A DNA stretch of 64,000 nt, from assembly GCF_900186585.1 (NCBI RefSeq), contig NZ_FYDD01000003.1, forward strand, positions 124,001-188,000, given 5' to 3'. Under the pieces are notes generated by a model. It saw nothing but the letters and a program-made list of their open reading frames with translations, ran no database searches and was not told the origin of the DNA. Both the position numbers and the translations under genes were made by a program. This stretch comes from Massiliimalia timonensis. GTDB lineage: Bacteria > Bacillota > Clostridia > Oscillospirales > Ruminococcaceae. Below, piece after piece: positions 1 through 9,447 of the stretch. Position 1 is the first letter of the stretch. Each line of letters begins with the position of its first letter.

Positions 1-554
1 TGGTGGGGGTGCTGAATGCAGACGCTGGGCTTTACGCCCCGGATTACCGCAGTGCGGAGCGGGTGTTTTCGCTGATCACCCAAGTGGTGGGGCGGAGCGG
101 CCGGGCCCAAAAAAGCGGCCGGGCATATATCCAAACCTATCTGCCGGAGCATCCGGTGATCAGCTTTGCCGCACAGCAGGATTACGAGAGCTTTTTTGGC
201 GATGAGATCGCGGCGCGTAAAATTTTACGGTATCCTCCGTTTTGCGATGTCTGCACGGTCAGCTTCAGCGGCACGGACCCCAACGCGGTCGCCGCGGCGG
301 CCAAACAGTTTTTGCGGATCATGCGGCGGCAGGCAGAGGGATATACAGGGAAATTATCCTTTCAGGCTTTAGGACCCATGAAGGCCGCCATGTATAAAAT
401 GGGCGGGAAATACCGGGAAAAGATCGTTATAAAATGCAGGTGCACAAGCGCCTTTAAACAATATCTGCGGCACTGCCTGTTTGCGGTGAGCAGGGAAAAA
501 AGCTTTCGCCGGATCACGGTATATGCCGATGTAAACGGCGACATCAATTCATAA
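1..554 (+). CDS. priA: Primosomal protein N' (PriA helicase), C-terminal part
   Basis: This is the last ~183 codons of PriA, the DEAH helicase that reloads the replisome at stalled forks; the gene begins off the left edge. The sequence shows the helicase motif V/VI region (VLNADAGLYAPDYRSAER, then TQVVGRSGRA with the arginine finger) followed by the C-terminal domain (RYPPFCD, then GPMKAAMYKMGGKYR). The frame is open from base 3 with no natural start, so it is partial. It ends 17 bases before def, the usual priA-def-fmt order of Firmicutes. Function is secure from motifs and synteny. Confidence 0.93.
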   Translation, partial: VGVLNADAGLYAPDYRSAERVFSLITQVVGRSGRAQKSGRAYIQTYLPEHPVISFAAQQDYESFFGDEIAARKILRYPPFCDVCTVSFSGTDPNAVAAAAKQFLRIMRRQAEGYTGKLSFQALGPMKAAMYKMGGKYREKIVIKCRCTSAFKQYLRHCLFAVSREKSFRRITVYADVNGDINS

Positions 555-571
555 AAGAAAGGAAGAAAGAA

Positions 572-1036
572 ATGGCACTGAGAACGATTTATCTGGAAGA
601 TGACGAAGTACTGAGAAAGGTTTCCAAGCCAGTTACAGAATTTAATCAGAAATTATGGGATTTATTGGATGATATGGCGCAAACTATGTATCATGCGGAG
701 GGTGTCGGCCTGGCAGCTGTTCAGGTGGGGATCCTGCGTCAGGCGGTCGTGATCGATGTTGGTGAAGGCCTGATAGAACTGGTCAATCCAAAGATCGTGT
801 CGGAAAAGGGAGAGCAGACCGATCTGGAAGGCTGTTTGTCCTGCCCGCGGCAGTATGGTCGCGTGACCCGCCCTGCAAAGGTGAAGGTAGTCGCGCAGGA
901 CCGCAACGGCAAGGAATTCACCATCAAAGGGGAAGAATTGCTTGCAAGGGCGCTTTGCCATGAAATAGACCACCTTTCCGGAAAGATTTTTAAAGATATC
1001 GCAACCGAAATGGTGGAAGTGAAAGAGGAAGAATAA
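572..1036 (+). CDS. def: Peptide deformylase
   Basis: It removes the N-formyl group from nascent proteins at the ribosome, using a metal ion. All three family motifs are present in a 154-residue protein of normal length: GVGLAAVQ (motif 1), EGCLSCP (motif 2, with the metal-binding Cys) and HEIDHLSG (motif 3, two metal His and the catalytic Glu). The ATG follows an AAGGAAGAAAG ribosome site. It is 2 bases from fmt, which adds the formyl group this enzyme later removes, so the two are almost certainly co-translated. Confidence 0.96.
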   Translation: MALRTIYLEDDEVLRKVSKPVTEFNQKLWDLLDDMAQTMYHAEGVGLAAVQVGILRQAVVIDVGEGLIELVNPKIVSEKGEQTDLEGCLSCPRQYGRVTRPAKVKVVAQDRNGKEFTIKGEELLARALCHEIDHLSGKIFKDIATEMVEVKEEE

Positions 1037-1038
1037 CC

Positions 1039-1968
1039 ATGAGGATCGTATTTATGGGGACCCCGGATTTTGCAGTCCCCTGCCTTCAGGCGTTGCTGGA
1101 GGCTTCTTATGATGTGGTTGGGGTGTTTACTCAGCCGGATAAACCCAAAGGACGCGGGCACAAGGTACTGCCGCCGCCGGTAAAGGAACTAGCTTTAAAG
1201 CAGGGGATTCCGGTTTATCAGCCGGTAAGCTTGAAAACAGAGGAGTCCTTAGCACAGCTTACCGGACTGGCGCCGGATTTGATTGTTGTAGTCGCTTACG
1301 GGAAGATTCTTCCCAAAGCGGTGCTGGAGCTGCCAAGGTTTGGCTGTATCAATGTTCATGCGTCCCTACTGCCAAAATACCGCGGCGCGGGACCGATCCA
1401 GTGGAGCGTGCTCAACGGGGAAACAGTTACCGGCGTTACCACCATGTATATGGCGCAGGGCTTGGATACCGGCGATATGCTGTTAAAACAGGAAACGCCG
1501 ATCGGGGAGAATGAAACCGCTTCGGAACTGCATGACAGGCTTTCCGCCATCGGCGCTTCGGTGCTGTTGGATACCCTGCGGGCACTGAAAGAGGGGAAGC
1601 TTTCCCCGCAAAAACAGGACGATGCGCTGGCTACCCACGCACCGATGCTTTCTAAAGAGCTTTCCTTGCTCGACTTTCATAAGCCGGCGCAGATGGTGCA
1701 TAATCAAATTAGGGGCTTATCTTCTTGGCCGTGCGCGGCGACTACCCTGCACGGGAAACGGCTGAAGGTTTACCGTTCTGAACTGGCACCGGGCAAGCAG
1801 GCGGAACCGGGTACTGTTTTAAGTGGAAAGCAGCTGGTCGTTGCCTGCGGCGACGGGGGAGCAGTCCATTTGACAGAAGTGCAGTTTGAAGGTTCTAAAC
1901 GAATGAAAAGTGAAGACTTCCTGCGCGGGCATCGGGTGGAACCGGGTACCGTTTTGGGAGCCGAATAA
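1039..1968 (+). CDS. fmt: Methionyl-tRNA formyltransferase
   Basis: It transfers a formyl group from 10-formyl-tetrahydrofolate to Met-tRNA(fMet) before initiation. The 309-residue protein starts MRIVFMGTPDFAVPCL and carries the catalytic NVHASLLPKYRGAGPIQW segment near residues 108-125, followed by the C-terminal OB-like tRNA-binding domain. The length is typical. It starts 2 bases after def and its stop lies 18 bases before the metallopeptidase gene, consistent with one operon. Confidence 0.96.
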   Translation: MRIVFMGTPDFAVPCLQALLEASYDVVGVFTQPDKPKGRGHKVLPPPVKELALKQGIPVYQPVSLKTEESLAQLTGLAPDLIVVVAYGKILPKAVLELPRFGCINVHASLLPKYRGAGPIQWSVLNGETVTGVTTMYMAQGLDTGDMLLKQETPIGENETASELHDRLSAIGASVLLDTLRALKEGKLSPQKQDDALATHAPMLSKELSLLDFHKPAQMVHNQIRGLSSWPCAATTLHGKRLKVYRSELAPGKQAEPGTVLSGKQLVVACGDGGAVHLTEVQFEGSKRMKSEDFLRGHRVEPGTVLGAE

Positions 1969-1986
1969 AAGGAGAACAAAGAAAGT

Positions 1987-2682
1987 ATGCCGTTTTTTTA
2001 TATTGACCATTATTATTGGCTGTTAGTTGTTCCGGCGCTTTTGATTGCGGCGGTGGCGCAGTGGAATGTATCGTCCGCTTTCCGAAAATACAGTCGGGTC
2101 GGGAACGCAAGAGGTTACACAGGCTATCAGGTGGCGCGGTTTATCTTGGATTCCAACGGGCTTCACCATGTCAGGATCGAACGGGTGGCAGGCTCTTTGA
2201 CTGACCACTTTGATCCAAGCAAAAGCGTGGTGCGCCTTTCGGATGCTGTATATAGCTCCACTTCTGTGGCGGCGATCGGGGTGGCGGCACATGAGTGCGG
2301 GCATGCGATTCAGCACAATGTCGGGTATTTCCCGATCAAAATACGGACCGCGATCGTACCGATCACCCAAATTGGCTCTACCTTGGCTTTCCCTCTGGCG
2401 ATTATTGGGCTGATCATGGGGGCGCCGATGCTGGTATCGGCAGGGATTATTTTGTTTTCCATCGTAGTGGTGTTTCAACTGGTTACCCTGCCGGTGGAAT
2501 TTAACGCCAGTGCACGCGCATTGCGCACCCTTACCGATGACCATATTTTAGAAGAAGGGGAAGAATACCGGGGAGCTAAAAAGATGCTGACCGCGGCAGG
2601 CCTGACATATGTTGCGGCGCTTTTGACATCGCTGGCACAGCTGCTCCGTTTGATTTTACTGGCGAACCGGAGAAACGACTAG
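1987..2682 (+). CDS. YugP-type membrane zinc metallopeptidase
   Basis: A predicted membrane zinc peptidase of the YugP (Zn_peptidase_2) family. The 231-residue protein has a short N-terminal membrane segment (LLVVPALLIAAVA), the zinc/catalytic motif HECGHAIQH near residue 102, two further hydrophobic spans and a typical VEFNASARAL stretch. Family members are known from Bacillus and Clostridia, often beside fmt and rsmB as here, but the substrate is unknown; membrane-protein quality control is an inference. It lies between fmt and rsmB with short gaps. Confidence 0.85.
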   Translation: MPFFYIDHYYWLLVVPALLIAAVAQWNVSSAFRKYSRVGNARGYTGYQVARFILDSNGLHHVRIERVAGSLTDHFDPSKSVVRLSDAVYSSTSVAAIGVAAHECGHAIQHNVGYFPIKIRTAIVPITQIGSTLAFPLAIIGLIMGAPMLVSAGIILFSIVVVFQLVTLPVEFNASARALRTLTDDHILEEGEEYRGAKKMLTAAGLTYVAALLTSLAQLLRLILLANRRND

Positions 2683-2694
2683 AAGGAGAGCTTT

Positions 2695-4041
2695 ATGGCA
2701 AAAAACGCAAGACAGCTTTGCTTTGACGCGCTTTGTCAGGTATATCGCGATAAAGGGTATTCTTCTATCGTGCTGGATCGGGTCTTAAAGCAATGCGGGG
2801 CACAGCCCCAGGAAAAAACGCTGGCGGCTGCGTTGTTTTACGGAGTGATCGAACGGGATCTGACGCTTGGGTATCAAATCGACCGATATTCCAAACGCAA
2901 ATGCGCCAAGCTGGATATTGAGGTCGCAGTGATTTTAAAGATGGGGCTGTACCAGCTTTTATATCTGGAACAGATCCCGGAACGGGCCGCCGTTCATGAA
3001 ACCGTTTCCCTTTGCCAATACGCAAGGAAAACCAGCGCAAAGGGCTTTGTCAACGCGATTTTGCGGGCGGCGATCCGGGATGGGAAACAGGTTGTCCTGC
3101 CGGTGGAAGACGGGTTTTGGAGGCTGTCTGTCCATTATTCCTGCCCGGAATGGCTGTTAAAGCAGTGGGCGGAGGAGTATTCCTTGGATACTGCCCAAAG
3201 ACTGGCGGAAGCGTCGTTGGGACGGCCGCCGCTGACCGTGCGGGTCAACACCTTAAAGACATCGGACGAGGAACTCTGCGCCCTGCTTAAAAAGCGGGGC
3301 GTGGGCCTGCAAAAAAACAGATGGGTAGAGCACTGCTATGCGCTGGAACACAGCGGGAGCCTGAGCGAACTGCCGGAATTTCAGCAAGGATTATTTTATG
3401 TGCAGGATGCTTCTTCCCAGTTTTGCGCCAAAATTTTAGATGCAAAGCCGGGAATGACTGTGCTGGATCTTTGTTCGGCGCCTGGCTCTAAGGCGTTTAC
3501 GGTTGCGCAAGGGATGGAAAACAAGGGAGAACTTCTGGCGTTTGACCTATACGAACATAAAACGAGGCTGATTTCTGATGGTGCGAAACGGCTGGGGCTA
3601 GATTGTATCAAGGCGCAGGTGGGCGACGCGTCCGTTTACCGGGAAGACCTGCCTAAAGCAGACCGGGTACTGTGTGATGTGCCCTGCGCGGGGCTGGGGA
3701 TTATCCGCCGCAAGCCGGAGATCAAATATAAGCCTAGGGAGTCCTTAAAAGACCTGCCGGAGATCCAAAGACGGATTTTGGAAAACGGTGGCCGGTATGT
3801 AAAGCCGGGGGGACGGCTTTTGTATTCCACTTGCTCACTAAGCCGGGCGGAAAACGAAGCGGTGGCGGAAGGATTTTTAAAAGCGCATCCGGAATTTGAA
3901 CCGGTTGATTTGGAAACGGACTGGGGAAAAGCGGCTGAGGCAAAGGGCAACATGCTGACCTTTTTCCCGCACTTGATAGACAGCGATGGCTTTTTCATCG
4001 CGTTATTTGAACGAAAGGGGGAAAAGCATGAAAAAGATTGA
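2695..4041 (+). CDS. rsmB: 16S rRNA (cytosine-967-C5)-methyltransferase
   Basis: A SAM-dependent enzyme that makes m5C967 in 16S rRNA. The 448-residue protein begins with a NusB-like RNA-binding domain (about residues 1-140) and continues with a Rossmann methyltransferase domain: LCSAPGSK for SAM binding, CDVPCAGLG with one catalytic Cys and YSTCSLS with the second. Its 3' end overlaps the rlmN start by 14 bases, so translation is probably coupled. Length and motifs match the family well. Confidence 0.93.
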   Translation: MAKNARQLCFDALCQVYRDKGYSSIVLDRVLKQCGAQPQEKTLAAALFYGVIERDLTLGYQIDRYSKRKCAKLDIEVAVILKMGLYQLLYLEQIPERAAVHETVSLCQYARKTSAKGFVNAILRAAIRDGKQVVLPVEDGFWRLSVHYSCPEWLLKQWAEEYSLDTAQRLAEASLGRPPLTVRVNTLKTSDEELCALLKKRGVGLQKNRWVEHCYALEHSGSLSELPEFQQGLFYVQDASSQFCAKILDAKPGMTVLDLCSAPGSKAFTVAQGMENKGELLAFDLYEHKTRLISDGAKRLGLDCIKAQVGDASVYREDLPKADRVLCDVPCAGLGIIRRKPEIKYKPRESLKDLPEIQRRILENGGRYVKPGGRLLYSTCSLSRAENEAVAEGFLKAHPEFEPVDLETDWGKAAEAKGNMLTFFPHLIDSDGFFIALFERKGEKHEKD

Positions 4042-5068
4042 TCTAAAATCTATGCTCCTGACAGAGCTGGAAGAATTTTTGAAGCAGATCGGGGAACCGG
4101 GCTTCCGCGCCAAGCAGGTATTTAGCTGGCTGCATGAGAAAAAAGTACGCAGCTTTGATGAAATGACCAACCTTTCAAAATCTTTACGGGACAAGCTTTC
4201 TTCCCAATGCCGTATCCCCTGTGTAGCTGTAAAACGGAAGTTGGTTTCCAAGCTGGATGGGACGACCAAGTACCTGTATGGGCTTGAAGACGGAGAAAGT
4301 GTGGAAACAGTGCTGATGAAGTATAAACACGGCAACAGCCTTTGCGTGTCTTCTCAGGTGGGCTGCAAAATGGGCTGTGAATTCTGTGCTTCTACGAAGG
4401 CTGGTTTTGTGCGCAATCTTTCCGCCAGCGAAATTTTGGATCAGGTATATGAAACAGAACGCGATCTAGGGCTGCGGGTTTCCCACATTGTGATGATGGG
4501 GATCGGGGAACCACTGGATAACTTTGAAAATGTGGTGCGTTTTTTGGAGTTGATAAATTCCCCGTTGGGTGCTAATATTAGTATGCGGAACATCTCTCTT
4601 TCTACCTGCGGGCTGGCGGAGCGGATCGACGAGCTTGCACAGTATGATTTTGGCTTGACCCTTTCCATCTCTTTGCATGCGGCGGAGGATGGAAAAAGGA
4701 GCGAGATGATGCCGGTCAACCGCAGGTATCCGATCCAAAGGCTGTTGCAATCCTGTAAAAATTATAGTAAGATAACAAAAAGGCGCATATCCTTTGAATA
4801 TGCTTTGATCAAAGGGAAAAATGACAGCACGGCAGACGCGGCGCGTCTGGCTGAACAGTTAAAGGGTCAGCTGTGTCATGTGAATTTGATTCCAGTCAAT
4901 GAGGTCAAAGAAACCTCTTTTGTGAAAACGGAACGGGAAAATGTGTACCGTTTTCAGAATGAATTGATCAAACGCGGCATTAATGCGACGGTACGGCGTA
5001 CCTTGGGAAGCGACATCAATGCGGCCTGTGGTCAGTTAAGACGAGAGAATCAGTCAGAGGTGAAGTGA
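4028..5068 (+). CDS. rlmN: 23S rRNA A2503 / tRNA A37 C2-methyltransferase
   Basis: A radical-SAM methyltransferase that modifies A2503 of 23S rRNA and A37 of some tRNAs. I start at the ATG at 4028 (MKKIDLKSML), preceded by AAAGGGGGAAAAGC and overlapping rsmB; the frame is open further upstream. The [4Fe-4S] motif is Cys113-x3-Cys117-x2-Cys120 (CKMGCEFC). The methyl-carrying Cys lies in the C-terminal stretch TLGSDINAACGQL. At 346 residues the length is normal. Confidence 0.95.
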   Translation: MKKIDLKSMLLTELEEFLKQIGEPGFRAKQVFSWLHEKKVRSFDEMTNLSKSLRDKLSSQCRIPCVAVKRKLVSKLDGTTKYLYGLEDGESVETVLMKYKHGNSLCVSSQVGCKMGCEFCASTKAGFVRNLSASEILDQVYETERDLGLRVSHIVMMGIGEPLDNFENVVRFLELINSPLGANISMRNISLSTCGLAERIDELAQYDFGLTLSISLHAAEDGKRSEMMPVNRRYPIQRLLQSCKNYSKITKRRISFEYALIKGKNDSTADAARLAEQLKGQLCHVNLIPVNEVKETSFVKTERENVYRFQNELIKRGINATVRRTLGSDINAACGQLRRENQSEVK

Positions 5069-5071
5069 AAA

Positions 5072-5797
5072 TTGTTAGTATATGGAAAAACCGATATTGG
5101 GCTGCAGCGTTCTTCCAATCAGGATGAATTTAGGCTCCATTCTGTTAGTGAAGAACTGTGCTACGGCCTGGTATGCGATGGGATGGGCGGAGAAAACGGA
5201 GGAAATATAGCCAGCGATGTGGCAAGTACCGTGATTAGCCAAAGTTTAGATGAGCATCTGCGCCCGGGGCTGACGGACGAGGATTATAAAAACATCATCG
5301 TGTCCGCTGTCAGCGAGGGGAACGTCGCAGTATATGATAAATCTCTGGAGAATGAACAGTATATCGGGATGGGGACCACTGTGGTTTTGGCAGTGGTATC
5401 CGGCGACAAAGCATATATCGCTCATGTTGGCGACAGCCGGGTCTATTTGATCCGCGACGGGAACATCTACCAGCTTACGAAAGATCATTCTGTCGTGCAG
5501 ACCCTGTTGGAGCAAGGAAAGATAACAGAAGAAGAAGTAGATCATCATCCGCAGAAAAATATGATCACCCGTGCGATCGGGATCAGTTGTTTTGTGGATA
5601 TTGATTATATAGAGGTCAGCAATATTGCCAATTCAGCGCTGCTGTTATGCTCTGACGGGCTGACCAACACCTGTGATGACGATACGATCAAGGAGATCGT
5701 GCTGACAGAAGCCCCAGGCGATATTTGCGGGCGTTTAATTGAACAAGCGAATCAAAACGGCGGCCTTGACAATATTACGGCAGTCGTGATCCTGTAA
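5072..5797 (+). CDS. prpC: PP2C-type Ser/Thr protein phosphatase
   Basis: A Mn/Mg-dependent phosphatase that reverses the action of the PASTA kinase next door (PrpC/Stp partner of PrkC). The 241-residue protein has all the metal-binding PP2C motifs: TDIGLQRSSNQDEF, VCDGMGGENGG, HVGDSRVYLI and LLCSDGLTN, ending with GGLDNITAVVI. The start is a TTG at 5072 with GAGGTGAA upstream; no ATG fits. It lies 20 bases before the kinase gene, the standard phosphatase-kinase pairing of Firmicutes. Confidence 0.93.
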   Translation: MLVYGKTDIGLQRSSNQDEFRLHSVSEELCYGLVCDGMGGENGGNIASDVASTVISQSLDEHLRPGLTDEDYKNIIVSAVSEGNVAVYDKSLENEQYIGMGTTVVLAVVSGDKAYIAHVGDSRVYLIRDGNIYQLTKDHSVVQTLLEQGKITEEEVDHHPQKNMITRAIGISCFVDIDYIEVSNIANSALLLCSDGLTNTCDDDTIKEIVLTEAPGDICGRLIEQANQNGGLDNITAVVIL

Positions 5798-5817
5798 ACG
5801 GAGAAGGAGTGAATGGT

Positions 5818-7833
5818 TTGAATAAATACATTGGAAAGAGGCTGGATGGCCGTTATGAGATCCGGGAACTGATCGGGATCGGCGGCATGGCGGATGTCTA
5901 TAAGGCATATGACGTCACAGAGGAAAAGATCGTCGCAGTAAAGATCCTGAAAGAAGAATTCGCCAGCAAAGAGGATTTTAAGCGGCGGTTCCGCAATGAG
6001 TCAAAAGCGATCGCGGTACTGAGCCATCCGAACATTGTCAAGATTTTTGATGTTAGCTTTGGTGATCGGGTACAATTTATTGTCATGGAATATGTCAATG
6101 GGATCACCCTGAAAGAATATATTGAACAGCAGGGGGTTGTGGGCTGGAAAGAAACAGTCCACTTTACCGTGCAGATTTTGCGCGCCTTGCAGCATGCGCA
6201 TGATAATGGGATCGTACATCGTGACATTAAACCGCAGAACGTGATGTTGCTGCAGGATGGTACGGTAAAGGTCATGGACTTTGGCATTGCGCGCTTTGCC
6301 AGAGACAACGGCCGCACCATCTCTGAAAAGGCGATCGGCTCCGTGCATTATATCAGCCCGGAACAGGCGCGCGGGGAAGTGACCGACGAAAGGACAGACA
6401 TTTACTCCGTTGGGGTCATGATGTTTGAGATGCTGACTGGAAAGCTGCCCTTTGATGGGGACAGCCCAGTGGCGATCGCTGTCAAGCAGATGCAGGCCGA
6501 AGCTCCGGCTCCGCGCAGTTTAAACGACCAGATCCCGGAAGGGCTGGAGGAAATCGTGGTCCGCGCCATGAAAAAGGACCCGGATCTCCGCTACCAGACA
6601 GCGGCGGAAATGCTGCGTGATATTGATGAGTTTAAGCGCAATCCAAGTATTGTCTTTGAGTATAAGTATTTTACCGATGACGACCCGAAATATTTTGAAA
6701 CAGATGACCCTAAATTTAAAGATGTCGATGAAGTCGTAGTAAAAAAACGGGTGTCCCCGACCATGCAGATCCTGCTGGCTGTGACCGGGGCATTTGTAGT
6801 AATTGCGATCATTGCGCTGGTCATCTTCTTCAGCGCGTTAAATAACCCGAAAGGTGATGTAGTGGTTCCAAGCCTTGTTGGGCTGGAATATGAAAAAGTA
6901 ATCGCCGATCCGGAGTATACCGACCAGTTTGAAATCGTAAAGGAAAAAGAAGAGCTCAGTGATGAGTATGAAGCCGGATTGATCTGTGAACAGACTCCGG
7001 AGGAAGGGAAACTTGTTAAGGAAGGTTATAAGATCAAGGTGGTGGTTAGCTCTGGGCTGAACAAAGCGCCTGTACCGGATGTTTCCGGAAAAACCGAGGA
7101 TGAAGCAAGGCAGATTTTAGAAGACGCCGGCTTTACCGTGGCGATCGTGCCGCAGTTTAATAAAAATGTAGAGGTCGGAAAAGTCGTAAAAACTGACCCG
7201 GAAGGAAACTCTGAAGCCAAAAAGAATGAAGTAATCAAAATCTATGTCAGCACAGGCGCCGCTTCTAAAGAGGTGGAAGTCCCCAACGTGGTGGGCTGGT
7301 CCGAATCAAAGGCGCGGGCCGCATTAGACCTAGCGGGCTTTGGCGTTACTGTGAACAAGGTGGATAACAGCAAACCGAAAGGGACTGTTGTTTCCATGAC
7401 GCCGTCCGGCGTACAGCTGGAGGGCTCCACCATTACCCTGAACGTCAGTACCGGAAAAGCGCCGACTGTTGAGATGACAGCCAGCATCACTGTTACAAAC
7501 TCTTCGGATGAAAATGTGAAGGTAAGCATCTCTGCGGGTAGAAAATCTGATTCAAAAACGGTAAAAGCCGGTGGAACCGGCCAATTTACTATTAACTTTA
7601 CGGCGGAAGAAGGAAAAGACGTAACGGTATCCGTATCGGCGGGAGAATACTCCTCTAGTAAAACGATAACGGCGTCTGAGGGTGGATCGGTCAACATCAA
7701 CCTGAACATTCCAAAGAAGGAAAAGCCGGAGCCAGAACCAGAACCAGATCCGAGCCCATCTGAACCGGATACTTCCCAGCCAGATACTTCTGTACCGGAC
7801 ACTTCAGTTCCACAGCAGGATGATGAGGATTAG
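5818..7833 (+). CDS. prkC: PASTA-domain Ser/Thr protein kinase (PrkC/Stk)
   Basis: A transmembrane kinase that senses muropeptides or lipid II and phosphorylates division, wall and translation factors. The TTG at 5818 lies 8 bases after AAGGAG; a GTG at 5809 would overlap that site. Domains are a Hanks kinase (about residues 10-270; GIGGMADV loop, HRDIKPQN near 133, DFGIAR), one membrane span (~318-341), three PASTA repeats (~348-550), then an extra Ser/Thr-rich beta domain and an acidic Pro-Glu tail with repeated PDTS units. The extra domain after the PASTA repeats makes it somewhat longer than B. subtilis PrkC. Confidence 0.94.
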   Translation: MNKYIGKRLDGRYEIRELIGIGGMADVYKAYDVTEEKIVAVKILKEEFASKEDFKRRFRNESKAIAVLSHPNIVKIFDVSFGDRVQFIVMEYVNGITLKEYIEQQGVVGWKETVHFTVQILRALQHAHDNGIVHRDIKPQNVMLLQDGTVKVMDFGIARFARDNGRTISEKAIGSVHYISPEQARGEVTDERTDIYSVGVMMFEMLTGKLPFDGDSPVAIAVKQMQAEAPAPRSLNDQIPEGLEEIVVRAMKKDPDLRYQTAAEMLRDIDEFKRNPSIVFEYKYFTDDDPKYFETDDPKFKDVDEVVVKKRVSPTMQILLAVTGAFVVIAIIALVIFFSALNNPKGDVVVPSLVGLEYEKVIADPEYTDQFEIVKEKEELSDEYEAGLICEQTPEEGKLVKEGYKIKVVVSSGLNKAPVPDVSGKTEDEARQILEDAGFTVAIVPQFNKNVEVGKVVKTDPEGNSEAKKNEVIKIYVSTGAASKEVEVPNVVGWSESKARAALDLAGFGVTVNKVDNSKPKGTVVSMTPSGVQLEGSTITLNVSTGKAPTVEMTASITVTNSSDENVKVSISAGRKSDSKTVKAGGTGQFTINFTAEEGKDVTVSVSAGEYSSSKTITASEGGSVNINLNIPKKEKPEPEPEPDPSPSEPDTSQPDTSVPDTSVPQQDDED

Positions 7834-7836
7834 TCA

Positions 7837-8721
7837 ATGCTGGAAGGATTTCTTGTAAAAGCAATCGGAGGATTCTACTATGTAGAATCCTCCAGTCATG
7901 TTATCTACGAATGCCGGGCGCGCGGTGTGTTCCGCAAAAAGGAGGTTTCCCCGGTAGTAGGGGACCATGTGGAGATCGAACTGGATGCGCAGGGAAAAGG
8001 AACTGTCTGCACGATCCTGCCGCGGAAAAACAGCATTTTGCGGCCTCCGCTTGCCAATTTGGATCTTTTATGCATTGTTTCTTCGGTGTGCGATCCTCAG
8101 CCGAATTTTTTTGTGATCGACAAATTCCTTGCGATGAGTGAACATAAGGGGATTGAACCGATGCTGATCATTACGAAAAGCGATCTGCAGTCTCCGGAAG
8201 AGATAAGAAGAATCTATCGGCATGCCGGATTTCGGGTGTTTGTAGTAAATACGATGGAGGATGGCGGTCTTACAGAAGTAAAGGAATTGCTGCGGGGAAA
8301 GGTGTGCGCTTTCACCGGGAATACTGGCGTGGGAAAATCCAGCTTTTTGAACCGTCTGGCTCCTCAGCTTGCCTTAAAGACGGCTAACATCAGCCAAAAG
8401 CTGGGCCGGGGACGCCATACCACAAGGCATGTAGAACTGTTTCGGCTGGAAGAGCTCGACTGCTATGTGGCGGATACGCCGGGCTTCAGCACCATGGATC
8501 TGGCGCGGTATGATGTGATCCTGAAAGAGGATCTACAATATTGTTTCCGGGAATTTGCGCCGTATCTGTCCGATTGCCGGTTCACTGGCTGTTCCCACAC
8601 GGTAGAAAAGGGCTGCGCTGTTTTAAAGGCGCTTGACGAGGGGAAAATTGAGCCTTCCCGCCATGAAAGCTATAAAGCGCTGTATGAAGAAGCCAAACAG
8701 ATCAAGGAATGGGAGCTTTGA
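7837..8721 (+). CDS. rsgA: Ribosome small-subunit-dependent GTPase A
   Basis: A circularly permuted GTPase that checks late assembly of the 30S subunit. An N-terminal OB fold is followed by the permuted G motifs: ITKSDL (G4), GNTGVGKSSFLNRL (G1), TTRHVEL and DTPGFS (G3). The C-terminal zinc knuckle is CRFTGCSHTVEKGCAV. The 294-residue length is normal. It starts 3 bases after prkC and belongs to the same operon; phosphorylation of RsgA by PrkC is known in Bacillus. Confidence 0.95.
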   Translation: MLEGFLVKAIGGFYYVESSSHVIYECRARGVFRKKEVSPVVGDHVEIELDAQGKGTVCTILPRKNSILRPPLANLDLLCIVSSVCDPQPNFFVIDKFLAMSEHKGIEPMLIITKSDLQSPEEIRRIYRHAGFRVFVVNTMEDGGLTEVKELLRGKVCAFTGNTGVGKSSFLNRLAPQLALKTANISQKLGRGRHTTRHVELFRLEELDCYVADTPGFSTMDLARYDVILKEDLQYCFREFAPYLSDCRFTGCSHTVEKGCAVLKALDEGKIEPSRHESYKALYEEAKQIKEWEL

Positions 8722-8740
8722 TAGGGAAGGGAAAAAGGAC

Positions 8741-9391
8741 ATGAAAACTTGTTATATTTTTGGAGCCGCCCCAACGCCGGAGGTCTCCTGGATCCATGTG
8801 GCCCCTGATGAAGAGGATGCTGTCATTTGTGCTGACGGCGGGTACCAGCTTGCCAGGCGGGCAGGAATAAAGCCGGATTGGCTGGTTGGAGATTTTGATT
8901 CTAACCGGGAAACAGTGGACTTTGACCAGGTGATCCGGGTGAAGCCGGAAAAGGATGATACAGATATTTATCTGGCAGTTTCCCACGGCAGGAAGCTGGG
9001 ATATACCCGGTTTGTGATATACGGCGCTCTGGGCGGGCGGTTTGACCATTCGATCGCCAATGTGCAGATGCTTAAAGGGATGATAAAAGAAGGGATACAG
9101 ATCACCTTACTAGACGCACAGAATGAAGTGACAGCGATGATGGATACCAGCATTGAAATCCCTAAAAGTGATTTTCGTTATTTTTCCCTGTTTTCTCTGA
9201 CAGAGGTGTGTGAAGGCGTCACCATCAAGGGCGGCGCATATCCCCTGACCGATTACACCTTAACAAGCGATTTCCCGCTTGGCGTAAGCAATGAGGTGGC
9301 AGAGGAAAAAGCGGCCGTTTCAGTAAAAAAAGGCATTTTATTGGTGATCCGTTCAAAAGATGCTCACCCAAATGAAAAAAGCAGCATATGA
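8741..9391 (+). CDS. thiN: Thiamine pyrophosphokinase
   Basis: It converts thiamine and ATP to thiamine diphosphate. I use the ATG at 8741 after GGGAAAAAGG, giving 216 residues; upstream in-frame codons lie inside rsgA. Characteristic sequence includes CADGGYQLARRAGIKPDW followed by VGDFDS, the KDDTD motif and GALGGRFDH. In many Firmicutes rpe sits between rsgA and thiN, but here the gap is only 19 bases and rpe is missing. A terminator follows. Confidence 0.93.
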   Translation: MKTCYIFGAAPTPEVSWIHVAPDEEDAVICADGGYQLARRAGIKPDWLVGDFDSNRETVDFDQVIRVKPEKDDTDIYLAVSHGRKLGYTRFVIYGALGGRFDHSIANVQMLKGMIKEGIQITLLDAQNEVTAMMDTSIEIPKSDFRYFSLFSLTEVCEGVTIKGGAYPLTDYTLTSDFPLGVSNEVAEEKAAVSVKKGILLVIRSKDAHPNEKSSI

Positions 9392-9400
9392 TACAGTAAC

Positions 9401-9430
9401 AGGCGCTCACCAAAGCGCCTGATTTTTTCG
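9401..9430 (+). terminator. Rho-independent terminator after thiN
   Basis: The stem AGGCGCT/AGCGCCT with a short loop is followed by GATTTTTTCG. It closes the priA-thiN transcription unit and separates it from the two mini genes ahead of the leucine T-box. Confidence 0.85.
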
Positions 9431-9447
9431 TTTGGGAGGTATGCCGT

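Noticed and set aside
7242-7802. A 186-codon minus-strand frame rich in Ser, Gly and Thr
   Set aside because: It is antisense to the PASTA/tail part of prkC, and its composition mirrors the repeats there.
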